Assembly: GCA_022486625.1 (NCBI GenBank)
Contig: JAKVKH010000037.1
Span: 1 to 38,845 of the forward strand
Reading direction: 5' to 3'
Source of the DNA: Butyrivibrio sp.
GTDB lineage: Bacteria > Bacillota > Clostridia > Lachnospirales > Lachnospiraceae
Length of the DNA stretch: 38,845 bases
The translations under genes and the position numbers were made by a program. Of the stretch, positions 8,993 to 15,638 are shown piece by piece (positions within the stretch are counted from its first letter, which is position 1; each line of letters starts with the position of its first letter). The notes below the pieces were generated by a model. It made no database searches. It was not told the DNA's origin and was given only the letters and a program-made list of their open reading frames with translations.

Positions 8993-9822
8993 ATTTTTTT
9001 CATCCTCTTTTCTTCACAGGATTCCACGTAAACGGAATTAAATGTGTAATTGTACAGATCATCCCATCCGAAACCTTCCTTTGTGTATTCAAAATCGGTA
9101 ATCAGACGGATGGCATCTTTTTTGGCAAGTTCATAGAGCAGCATCATACGGGTGTTTGTTTTTTCAGAACCCGGGATATCAATTCTGGTCATCAGGAGTC
9201 CATTCAGTTCGGAAAAGTGTCCGGACAGATGAAACAGCATCTGCAGAAAAAGGCGTTGCCACAGGTATGGGGCTTGCAGGAGTGCGGCGGTTTTTTTGAA
9301 AGAACACAGGCAGGTATCAATATCATCAGGTGTAATGTGCGGGAAGAAAGAAGCGATGACGGAGCTGGTGCGTGAACTCCGATGAATGTGCAGAGTAAGG
9401 TTTGCGTGCAGAGGATTCAGTCCATCATGAAGAAGCAGATATCTGTCGAAGGCAGTTTCGATATCTGCATGTGTCAGTGTATCATTTGCGGCAGTACCAT
9501 CAATATAGCCATGGCAGGTACTGTCAAGGACAAAATGACAGATAAAACCATAAAGATAGGAAAGACCTGCACCGGGAAGATCACGACTGCAGGCGATAGT
9601 CGAAGCATTTCTGAAAAAACGGATACCAGGCTCATCGTGCAGACGGTATCCAAGGGCAGAGATGGGATTATGGTTCAGGGGATGACAGTAAAAGAAGATA
9701 TCCGGACCGTGGAGACCGATATTATAAAGATCGGCCTCCGGACGGATTCTGTTCTGAATTTTTTGCGGAAGTCGTTCAAGAACTTCCTGACCAAAGCGAT
9801 AATGTGCATAAGTAGCGGGCAT
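8989..9822 (-). CDS. Zinc-dependent phospholipase C family protein
   Basis: 277-residue protein of the zinc-dependent phospholipase C fold. The metal ligand pattern can be read directly: His38 and Asp41 in LHGPDIFFY, His62, then His96-x3-Asp100-x3-His104 in ICHFVLDSTCHGYID, and His118-x3-Glu122. These resemble the His/Asp/Glu three-zinc site of Bacillus phospholipase C, although the spacings are not identical. No signal peptide is seen, so it should act inside the cell, unlike secreted toxins of this fold; the true substrate is unknown. AAAGGA lies about 11 bases before ATG 9822. It is the first gene of a pair with the MFS transporter, overlapping by 4 bp, which suggests a joint role in lipid or head-group handling (inference). 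Confidence 0.82.
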   Translation of the reverse strand: MPATYAHYRFGQEVLERLPQKIQNRIRPEADLYNIGLHGPDIFFYCHPLNHNPISALGYRLHDEPGIRFFRNASTIACSRDLPGAGLSYLYGFICHFVLDSTCHGYIDGTAANDTLTHADIETAFDRYLLLHDGLNPLHANLTLHIHRSSRTSSVIASFFPHITPDDIDTCLCSFKKTAALLQAPYLWQRLFLQMLFHLSGHFSELNGLLMTRIDIPGSEKTNTRMMLLYELAKKDAIRLITDFEYTKEGFGWDDLYNYTFNSVYVESCEEKRMKKI

Positions 9823-9929
9823 GAGATACGTATCCTTTCTGTGGCAGAGTTAATGTGCCTTTACACCTGGAAAGGATAGCATCCGCTTGTCAAATACATG
9901 GGATGGGGACGTAAAGATATGGTGAAATT

Positions 9930-11294
9930 TTAGGCATGATCCAGTTTACGGATAAAACCCGTAAACAGAATAATTGCAAGGACTGCGGAGACAATTTCCG
10001 CAAAAGGCGTGGCAAGGACGACCCCTTCAATACCGATCAGATAACGGAAAACAAACATGGCAGGGATGTCTGCAAAGCCTTTTCGCAGTGTTGAGAGGAG
10101 AAAGGACTGAACCTTATGGCCGGAAGCCTGAAATACGGTATTGGTCATATAGGAAAGTGCGGCCAGAGGAGCAGCGAAGGCAATAATGCCAAGGAACATT
10201 GTCCCGTATCGGACGGATTCCGGTTCATTAATGAAGAAGCGGACCAGAGGAGCAGCAAAGGTACGAAAGGCAATGGTACAGATACAGCCGAACACAAAGA
10301 CAATTGATCCTGAAAAGGCGATTGCCTTTTTCAACCGGGGATAATTGCCGGAACCGTAATTATAGCCCAGAAGCGGAAGGACGCCCTGCGTCAGCCCCAT
10401 GCAGGTGTTGAAGGCAATCATATTGATCTTTTTGGCAACGCCCATGCCGGCAACGGCGCCACTTCCGTAGCTGCGGACGAGGACATTGGCGAAGATATTG
10501 GATACCATGGCAAGTGTGGTCTGAAGTGCGGCGGGAAGTCCGATGGCCAGTACATCCTGCGGAATATGATCATTAAAGGAAATATCGCGTGGATCTAAGG
10601 TGAATACCGGATGATCTTTGTGGCGAGTAAGAAAAACGATAAAGTAAACAAGTGATACAGAATTGGAAAGGAATGTGGCAATGGCGGCACCGGTTACTTC
10701 ATGACCTGCAGGGAGCAGTACAAACATGAACAGAGGGTCCAGAATGATATTCAGAATACCGCCCAGTGACATGCCGATGGCTGCCTCCCTGGCAGCACCG
10801 ATGGAACGGACCAGATGACCGCACAGTACATTGCCGACAGTCGGAAGTGCGCCAAGGATCATTGTCCAGAAAATATAGTCATAGATGTAAGAATAAGAGT
10901 TTTTGTCACCGCCGATGGCCATGATGATTTGAGGACGGAACAGGATCATAATCAGCGCATAGAGAATGGAAGCGGCGATGCCGCCGTAAAGGCAGAATGC
11001 AAATACACTGCGGGCACGCTGTGGTTTCTTCATGCCAAGGCTGCGGGAGATGACACTGGATCCGCCAATGCCGAAGAGATTGGCAATGGCTGCCAGTATG
11101 ACGAATATGGGAAAACACACGGAAAGTGCGGCAACCATGGCTGCACTTCCTGTTCTACCGACATACCAGGTGTCTGCATAGTTATAGATAATGTTGATGA
11201 GCTGTGTGATGATGGTCGGAATAGCAAGTGTCATGACGGCATTCGGAATCGGGGCTTCTTCAAAGATATATTTACTTCTGGTCTGATTGGACAT
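9930..11294 (-). CDS. MATE-family efflux transporter
   Basis: 454-residue multidrug and toxic compound extrusion protein with about 12 membrane segments, driven by sodium or proton gradients. Typical marks are PTIITQLINIIYNYADTWYVG at helix 1, GIGGSSVISRSLG, and LGYNYGSGNYPRLKKAI in the second half. AGAAGGAAA precedes ATG 11294. Only five bases separate it from the MarR gene upstream, so it is the second gene of a marR-MATE operon driven by the promoter at 11860-11888. Substrates are unknown, though repression by a MarR protein points to a toxic small molecule as inducer. Confidence 0.92.
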   Translation of the reverse strand: MSNQTRSKYIFEEAPIPNAVMTLAIPTIITQLINIIYNYADTWYVGRTGSAAMVAALSVCFPIFVILAAIANLFGIGGSSVISRSLGMKKPQRARSVFAFCLYGGIAASILYALIMILFRPQIIMAIGGDKNSYSYIYDYIFWTMILGALPTVGNVLCGHLVRSIGAAREAAIGMSLGGILNIILDPLFMFVLLPAGHEVTGAAIATFLSNSVSLVYFIVFLTRHKDHPVFTLDPRDISFNDHIPQDVLAIGLPAALQTTLAMVSNIFANVLVRSYGSGAVAGMGVAKKINMIAFNTCMGLTQGVLPLLGYNYGSGNYPRLKKAIAFSGSIVFVFGCICTIAFRTFAAPLVRFFINEPESVRYGTMFLGIIAFAAPLAALSYMTNTVFQASGHKVQSFLLSTLRKGFADIPAMFVFRYLIGIEGVVLATPFAEIVSAVLAIILFTGFIRKLDHA

Positions 11295-11299
11295 TTTTC

Positions 11300-11812
11300 T
11301 TATTTCCTTCTTTTATTCAGTTGAATGTTTTGGAGAGAAAGATCAGTGCTGTGTCTGGAAAGGCGCTTTTCATTAATTGTCTGCAGGTCAGTGTTTTTAA
11401 CCAGTTCCTGCATGGAGGTCAGAATTTTGAGAAAATCTTCTGCTTTCTGAGTTTCCAGACCTTCGGTCAGAAAACTGGTCCAGTATTTCATAATATCAAG
11501 GAAATCTTCCTGTGCGTCATATGCTTTCTGTAAAGGCTTCAGGATGATCATACGTTTGTCTGATTCATTTTTCTGCCGCGTCAGCCAGCCCTTTTTTTCC
11601 AGCGCCTGAACTGTTCTGGTGATGGCAGCCTTGTCAATCATCATATGAGCGGCAATTTCTTCCTGAGAACATTCACCATGCGTGCATAACCGGTGCAGTA
11701 CGAGCATTTCAGCCGGTGAGAGGTCATATGGGCGTAGAGCCTGGTTCAGATAGATCTGGTTTTTGCGGTACAGGACAGAAATCAGATAGCCAATACTTTC
11801 ATTCTGATACAT
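11300..11812 (-). CDS. MarR-family transcriptional regulator
   Basis: 170-residue winged-helix regulator. The core LSPAEMLVLHRLCTHGECSQEEIAAHMMIDKAAITRTVQALEKKGWLTRQKNESDKRM is the MarR DNA-binding domain, with the wing around DKRM. N- and C-terminal helices form the dimer interface. AGGAGG at 11818-11823 (minus strand) sits five bases before ATG 11812. It is the first gene of an operon with the MATE exporter, and two palindromes flank its own -10 box. It should therefore repress itself, the exporter, and probably the divergent acetyltransferase, releasing DNA on binding a small ligand (inference from layout and family). Confidence 0.92.
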   Translation of the reverse strand: MYQNESIGYLISVLYRKNQIYLNQALRPYDLSPAEMLVLHRLCTHGECSQEEIAAHMMIDKAAITRTVQALEKKGWLTRQKNESDKRMIILKPLQKAYDAQEDFLDIMKYWTSFLTEGLETQKAEDFLKILTSMQELVKNTDLQTINEKRLSRHSTDLSLQNIQLNKRRK

Positions 11813-11833
11813 GAATACCTCCTGTTAAATATT

Positions 11834-11890
11834 GGTTGATGAGTCAACTAAATGACAATATTATACACAATAATAGTTGACTGGTCAACT
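11834..11890. promoter_or_regulatory. Divergent promoters with two MarR-type operators
   Basis: Two 16-bp palindromes share 12 of 16 bases: AGTTGACTGGTCAACT at 11875-11890 (perfect arms) and GGTTGATGAGTCAACT at 11834-11849. Their starts are 41 bp apart, about four helical turns. The minus-strand promoter for marR is near ideal: -35 TTGACC (complement of 11883-11888), 17-base spacer, -10 TATAAT (complement of 11860-11865). On the plus strand TTGACT (11877-11882) is followed 18 bases later by TAAAAT (11901-11906), a candidate promoter for the GNAT gene. The upstream operator thus covers both -35 boxes, while the other covers the marR start site. Confidence 0.8.
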
Positions 11891-11990
11891 GACCGCTTAT
11901 TAAAATAAGAGTTTATATTCTGCATGGAGAGTGATAATATGACAGATATGGCGATAAAGAATACATGGCTGAAAGCTGTGAGGAGAGGGT

Positions 11991-12560
11991 ATGGAAAAAA
12001 GTGAGATCAGGATCAGGACTGCGATGGAATCCGATGCAGAAAAGCTGCTGGCGATTTATGCCCCGTACGTGGAAAAAACTGCAATCACATTTGAGTATGA
12101 AGTACCATCAGCAGGGGAGTTTGCCGGCAGAATTGCACATGTGCTTAAGCGGTATCCGTATCTGGTGGCAGAGCGAGACGGAGAAGCCATCGGGTACGCC
12201 TATGTCAGTCCATTTCATGAAAGGGCAGCATATGACTGGGCGGTGGAAACTTCCATTTATCTCAGACAGGATATGAAGCGGATGGGGATTGGCAGTACAT
12301 TGTATACAGAACTGGAGGAGATACTTCGCAGGATGAACATTTTGAATCTGAATGCATGTATTGCATACCCGGAAACGGAAGATGAGTATCTGACCAGAGC
12401 GAGTGTGAAATTTCATCAGAAATCAGGATACAATATGGTAGGGGAATTTCATCAGTGCGGGTATAAATTCGGCCGCTGGTACAACATGGTATGGATGGAG
12501 AAAATAATCGGGATGCATCTTGAGCATCAGCCTGCAGTCATTCCGTTCTCTGAGCTTTGA
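11991..12560 (+). CDS. GNAT acetyltransferase, phosphinothricin-acetyltransferase-like
   Basis: 189-residue acetyl-CoA-dependent N-acetyltransferase. The N-terminal IRIRTAMESDAEKLLAIYAPYV and TAITFEYEVPS segments are typical of the phosphinothricin/methionine-sulfone acetyltransferase branch (PAT, MnaT). SIYLRQDMKRMGIGSTLY is the acetyl-CoA-binding motif A, and KFHQKSGYNMVGEFHQCGYKFGRWYNMVWMEK closes the fold. Such enzymes acetylate small amino compounds, often analogues of amino acids. AGGAGAGGG lies directly before ATG 11991. It diverges from the marR-MATE operon across the palindromic operators, which suggests acetylation and export of the same class of toxic compound (inference). Confidence 0.87.
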   Translation: MEKSEIRIRTAMESDAEKLLAIYAPYVEKTAITFEYEVPSAGEFAGRIAHVLKRYPYLVAERDGEAIGYAYVSPFHERAAYDWAVETSIYLRQDMKRMGIGSTLYTELEEILRRMNILNLNACIAYPETEDEYLTRASVKFHQKSGYNMVGEFHQCGYKFGRWYNMVWMEKIIGMHLEHQPAVIPFSEL

Positions 12561-12584
12561 AGGTATTGACGCAGGGACTATAAT
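12557..12584 (+). promoter_or_regulatory. Promoter before the small basic protein
   Basis: TTGAAG (12557-12562, overlapping the GNAT stop codon) and a perfect TATAAT (12579-12584) are 16 bases apart. This would give the small basic protein at 12632 its own transcript with a leader of about 40 bases. Confidence 0.55.
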
Positions 12585-12631
12585 TAATTTCAGAAACAGT
12601 GACAGTAATATAGGAAACGGAGATTAATCGT

Positions 12632-12742
12632 ATGAGCAAACTGGGAAACAAGAAAAACACAAAAGATGCCAAGCAGAAGCAGATGGCACAGCAGCTGGCT
12701 GCACTTGCACGTAAAAATGATAAGAAAAAGAGTGGTAAATAA
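12632..12742 (+). CDS. Small basic protein, 36 residues, unknown function
   Basis: A short gene reading MSKLGNKKNTKDAKQKQMAQ and then an Ala/Leu helix with a Lys-rich tail (ending KKKSGK). Nearly a third of the residues are lysine or arginine and there is no cysteine or membrane segment, which suggests an RNA- or ribosome-associated peptide, though this is inference only. Support for reality: CGGAG nine bases before ATG 12632, a perfect TATAAT promoter 48 bases upstream, and a strong 15-bp terminator hairpin directly after it at 12769-12820. It therefore forms a complete one-gene unit. No family is recognised with certainty. Confidence 0.7.
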   Translation: MSKLGNKKNTKDAKQKQMAQQLAALARKNDKKKSGK

Positions 12743-12768
12743 AATTACTACAGAGCAGCATCAGTTAT

Positions 12769-12820
12769 AAAAGGGAAAGCATCTGACGGCGCAGAGAAGC
12801 ACCAGGATGCTTTCCCTTTT
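12769..12820. terminator. Strong terminator hairpin
   Basis: AAAAGGGAAAGCATC (12769-12783) pairs perfectly over 15 bp with GATGCTTTCCCTTTT (12806-12820), loop 22 bases. The A/T-rich stem ends supply a T-run in either direction. It closes the small basic protein's transcript. Confidence 0.85.
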
Positions 12821-12872
12821 GCGTAAACGAGGCCAATATGGCGGATGATAGTCTCATGCAGGAGGCAATATA

Positions 12873-13157
12873 ATGGATGATGTGATGGAAATTCTGGATG
12901 AAATGAAGGTAAAGGCACAGGATAATCCGCAGCTGCGCAGGGAACTTCTGGATACGATGAAAGAAAAGGCTCCTTATGATATGTTTTGCGAAATATGTCG
13001 GAAATGTGGCTGTGAACTTTGGCCGATGGACCTTGTGGAAGCAGGAGAAGAGATGTACGCAGAAATAAAAAGAAGCACCAATGGAGGAGGCGAGAATTCT
13101 CCCATGCTTGAGGGTCAGGATGATCTTTATCGGATGTTTCTCGATGAAATCAGATAA
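12873..13157 (+). CDS. Nif11-like small protein
   Basis: 94-residue acidic protein. Residues about 5-57 (ILDEMKVKAQDNPQLRRELL ... MFCEICRKCGCELWPMDLVEAGEE) follow the layout of the Nif11 domain: an early 'DNPQLRREL' helix, a central 'ICRKCGCEL' turn and a 'DLVEAGEE' helix. This domain occurs in nitrogen-fixation-associated proteins and as the leader of some modified peptides. A GGG motif at about residue 71 is followed by a short acidic tail (ENSPMLEGQDD...). There are no Ser/Thr/Cys repeats in the tail and no modification or peptidase genes nearby, so a peptide natural-product role is unproven. AGGAGG precedes ATG 12873. Three cysteines (C38, C41, C44 by position in the CEICRKCGC stretch) might bind a metal. 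Confidence 0.6.
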   Translation: MDDVMEILDEMKVKAQDNPQLRRELLDTMKEKAPYDMFCEICRKCGCELWPMDLVEAGEEMYAEIKRSTNGGGENSPMLEGQDDLYRMFLDEIR

Positions 13158-13240
13158 ATGATATTAATAATCAGATATAAATAGCTTATGAGGCAATGAA
13201 CGGCAGAGAAAATATCAATTTAAAATATAAGAGGATATGA

Positions 13241-13328
13241 TATAATAACTTCAGCTGCAGAGGCACCTGAAGTTAACGAGTTTGCATTCGCAACCTCGAC
13301 AGGGCGTTCAGCTGGAGGGGATCTGAAG
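13241..13328 (+). promoter_or_regulatory. Structured leader with duplicated hairpin, ribosome site in a loop
   Basis: A TATAAT at 13241-13246 is followed immediately by hairpin 1, TAACTTCAG (13246-13254) with CTGAAGTTA (13267-13275). Hairpin 2 pairs CGAGTTTGC (13277-13285) with GCAACCTCG (13290-13298), one mismatch. Hairpin 3 pairs TTCAG (13307-13311) with CTGAA (13323-13327), and its loop contains the ribosome binding site GGAGGGG (13314-13320) of the diguanylate cyclase. Hairpins 1 and 3 are near copies (TTCAGCTG-C/G-AG...CTGAAG), so each left arm can also pair with the other's right arm. Known c-di-GMP riboswitch consensus sequences are not seen. Confidence 0.55.
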
Positions 13329-14438
13329 ATGAACTGGACTGAGAAAATACATGCGAATGTATGTGATGAGCATCGCTATTTTAAAGAAGCAAGGGAAGAT
13401 GTATGTAATGTCAATCTTCATCAGCTGAGACTGGCCAGTGTGATTGCAGATATTTTTCTGGTAGTTTTTATTTTGATTACGCCGTTTGTATTTCCAAATT
13501 GGAAGCTTTCATGGCCTTATTATGTTTTTGGGGCAATGATGATTGCCGTGACCATAGGTGTTTTTATTTATAATTCCCGTAAGAGAAAAACGTATCAGGG
13601 AGTCATGGCGTTATGTGTGCTTTTTGATCTTTGCCTGATGGCAGGATGTATTCTGATTGATGTCATTCCTTACCCAAATTTTGTTTCTACTTATTTTCAG
13701 ATCGGTATCGTGTTTATAGCTGTTTTTTTTACAATGCCGTTGCGATTGGAAATTCCGATGCTGACGTTGATTGAAGTTGCATATATTGTTGCCATTATTG
13801 CCTGGAAAACACCGAGAATGGCATCGGTAGACGGTTATGAATCAGTGATCGGTTATATCTGTTCCATTCTGATTGCAGTGATTGTGTCAGATCTTCGAGT
13901 GAAAGAAGGACTTACCAAATATCGTTATATGAGGCAGGGGACAACGGATGTGCTGACCAGTGTCCGAAATCGCGCTGAATGTGAGAAACTGATCAGGGAT
14001 TTTCTGCACAAAAGAGGAAATGATACGGCACTTTGTGCAGTGCTGATGCTGGATATGGATAATTTCAAGCAGATTAATGATTGTCTTGGGCATCAGATGG
14101 GGGATCACGTACTGGAACAGGTGGGGGATATTCTGAAGAAAGAATTCCGTTCGGAGGATGTCATTGGCAGGATCGGAGGAGATGAGTTCCTGATTCTGGT
14201 AAAGAATATACACGACCGGGAAAATGTGCTCAAGGTTGCTGAACGGGTTACCTGCAGTGTCAGACAGTTATCAGAAATGCTGGATGGGGTATCTGTCAGT
14301 TGCAGCTGTGGTGCAGTCGTTTTTGAAGGAATGGCAGAATATGAAGAACTTTATAAAATGGCGGATGAATCCATGTATGAAGCCAAGAGAAGTGGCGGCG
14401 GAAGGTGCGTGGTACAGGTTGTTCGTGCACAGGCATAA
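13329..14438 (+). CDS. Membrane diguanylate cyclase (GGDEF)
   Basis: 369-residue enzyme making cyclic di-GMP from two GTP. Residues about 30-195 hold six hydrophobic segments, a membrane sensor of the kind found in many clostridial GGDEF proteins. The catalytic domain begins near TDVLTSVRNRAECEKL and carries an intact GGDEF active site (residues 283-287). It also has the RxxD inhibitory site Arg274-Ser-Glu-Asp277, exactly five residues before it. The enzyme should therefore be active and subject to product inhibition. There is no EAL or HD-GYP partner in the window. Its translation start is embedded in the leader hairpin at 13307-13327, suggesting control of initiation. Confidence 0.93.
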   Translation: MNWTEKIHANVCDEHRYFKEAREDVCNVNLHQLRLASVIADIFLVVFILITPFVFPNWKLSWPYYVFGAMMIAVTIGVFIYNSRKRKTYQGVMALCVLFDLCLMAGCILIDVIPYPNFVSTYFQIGIVFIAVFFTMPLRLEIPMLTLIEVAYIVAIIAWKTPRMASVDGYESVIGYICSILIAVIVSDLRVKEGLTKYRYMRQGTTDVLTSVRNRAECEKLIRDFLHKRGNDTALCAVLMLDMDNFKQINDCLGHQMGDHVLEQVGDILKKEFRSEDVIGRIGGDEFLILVKNIHDRENVLKVAERVTCSVRQLSEMLDGVSVSCSCGAVVFEGMAEYEELYKMADESMYEAKRSGGGRCVVQVVRAQA

Positions 14439-14456
14439 ACTTCGCCGCCCGTGTTT

Positions 14457-15353
14457 TCAGACCGGCTGAACGAATTTCTGATGTACAAAATTCAGAAATT
14501 TCTGCGCGGGTGTGGAAAGTGCCTTACTTCTGTTGTAAATCATGCTGTAGGGATAATCCATTTCAGATAATGATAAAGGTACAATGCACAGTTCTCCGTT
14601 TTTGAGCTCTGAGGCAACGGAAACCTTTGGGACAAGCGCAATACCGACATTCATCAGTACTGCAGTTTTGATTGCTTCAATACTTCCGAGAGACATGCCG
14701 ATTTTTTCCGAGATACCCAACTGATGAATCATTTTTTCATAAAAGATATAAAGCTGAGAATTTGCCTTATGAACGATAAAATTCTGGTCTGCCAGGTCTT
14801 TCCGGCAGACTTTTTTGATGTCAGAAAGAGGGTTGGATGAAGAGGCAATTACAATCAGAGAATCATCAATCAGCCGTTCTACCTGAATCTGCGCAGAATA
14901 GCGTGTCTTTCCGCCGTTGATGGCAAGGTCAATCTGACCGTCCTTGATCTGACCGGCAATCTCAGAAGTACTTCCCACATTCATGTTAAAACGCACATCC
15001 GGATAGATGGAGGTAAATTCTGACATCAGTTCCGGAAGAATATAGGTGGCAGGGGTGTTGCTGGCACCTATATTGATGGTTCCGCCGATATAATTTTTTT
15101 CATCTTCAATCCGCTGTTTCATATTGTCTACAATTGTAAAAATCTGGCAGGTATATTCCTGCAGCATCTGACCGTTGCGGTTAAGATAAATTCGGTTGCC
15201 GATCCGATCAAAAAGCTGAAGCCCGATCTGTTCCTCCAGTTTTTTGACTTCGGTGGAAAGTGCAGGCTGGCTGATATGCAGCTCCGCAGAAGCCTTTCGG
15301 TAACTCTGAAGTCTGGCAACCGTATTGAATATTTCAAGATAATGTAAGTCCAT
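14457..15353 (-). CDS. LysR-family transcriptional regulator
   Basis: 298-residue regulator. The N-terminal helix-turn-helix is YRKASAELHISQPALSTEVKKLEEQIGLQLFDR, a textbook LysR motif. Residues about 90-290 form the periplasmic-binding-like effector domain (INIGASNTPATYILPELMSEF, GKTRYSAQIQVERLIDDSLIVIA). AGGGAGA lies before ATG 15353. It diverges from the OadG-like/OadB pair, with a T-N11-A palindrome between them at 15393-15411. It is therefore the likely activator of that pair and repressor of itself, probably sensing a carboxylate related to the decarboxylation substrate (inference). Confidence 0.93.
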   Translation of the reverse strand: MDLHYLEIFNTVARLQSYRKASAELHISQPALSTEVKKLEEQIGLQLFDRIGNRIYLNRNGQMLQEYTCQIFTIVDNMKQRIEDEKNYIGGTINIGASNTPATYILPELMSEFTSIYPDVRFNMNVGSTSEIAGQIKDGQIDLAINGGKTRYSAQIQVERLIDDSLIVIASSSNPLSDIKKVCRKDLADQNFIVHKANSQLYIFYEKMIHQLGISEKIGMSLGSIEAIKTAVLMNVGIALVPKVSVASELKNGELCIVPLSLSEMDYPYSMIYNRSKALSTPAQKFLNFVHQKFVQPV

Positions 15354-15392
15354 TGATAATCTCCCTGTAATGCATATATTATGATAAGTTTC

Positions 15393-15411
15393 GTGAATGA
15401 TTAAGATTCAC
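15393..15411. promoter_or_regulatory. Candidate LysR binding site
   Basis: GTGAAT (15393-15398) and ATTCAC (15406-15411) form a perfect inverted repeat with a 7-base spacer and satisfy the LysR-box rule T-N11-A (T15394, A15406). It lies 40 bases before the lysR start and 84 before the OadG-like start, the usual place for a site controlling both genes. Confidence 0.6.
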
Positions 15412-15494
15412 CGGATGTATTTGTAAAACAGTGTTTCACACGTTAAGCTATATTCTGGTTGAAAGTTTGAATTTAAAGAGTAAAGGAGCACGTT

Positions 15495-15638
15495 ATGTCA
15501 TCTGAATTACTTATTCCACTTCAGGTCATCGGGCTTGGAATCGTTATCTCATATGCCATTGCCCTCATGATGAAAGTTATTCTGTTCTGTATCCGTAAAA
15601 TGAAAAAATCAAATAATAAGGAGGACAACCGGGAATGA
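15495..15638 (+). CDS. Small OadG-like sodium pump subunit
   Basis: 47-residue protein with one membrane helix (about residues 8-32, PLQVIGLGIVISYAIALMMKVILF) and a charged tail ending NKEDNRE. Position, size and topology fit the gamma subunit (OadG family) of sodium-translocating decarboxylases, which stabilises the complex; sequence similarity alone is weak. AAAGGAG precedes ATG 15495. Its TGA overlaps the ATG of the beta-subunit gene (ATGA), so the two are translationally coupled. Confidence 0.7.
   Translation: MSSELLIPLQVIGLGIVISYAIALMMKVILFCIRKMKKSNNKEDNRE

Noticed and set aside
12566..12584. TTGACG as -35 box for the TATAAT at 12579
   Set aside because: Only seven bases separate them; TTGAAG at 12557 has proper spacing.
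13241..13328. Known c-di-GMP-I or -II riboswitch before the GGDEF gene
   Set aside because: The conserved core sequences of both classes are not present, so it is reported as an unclassified leader.
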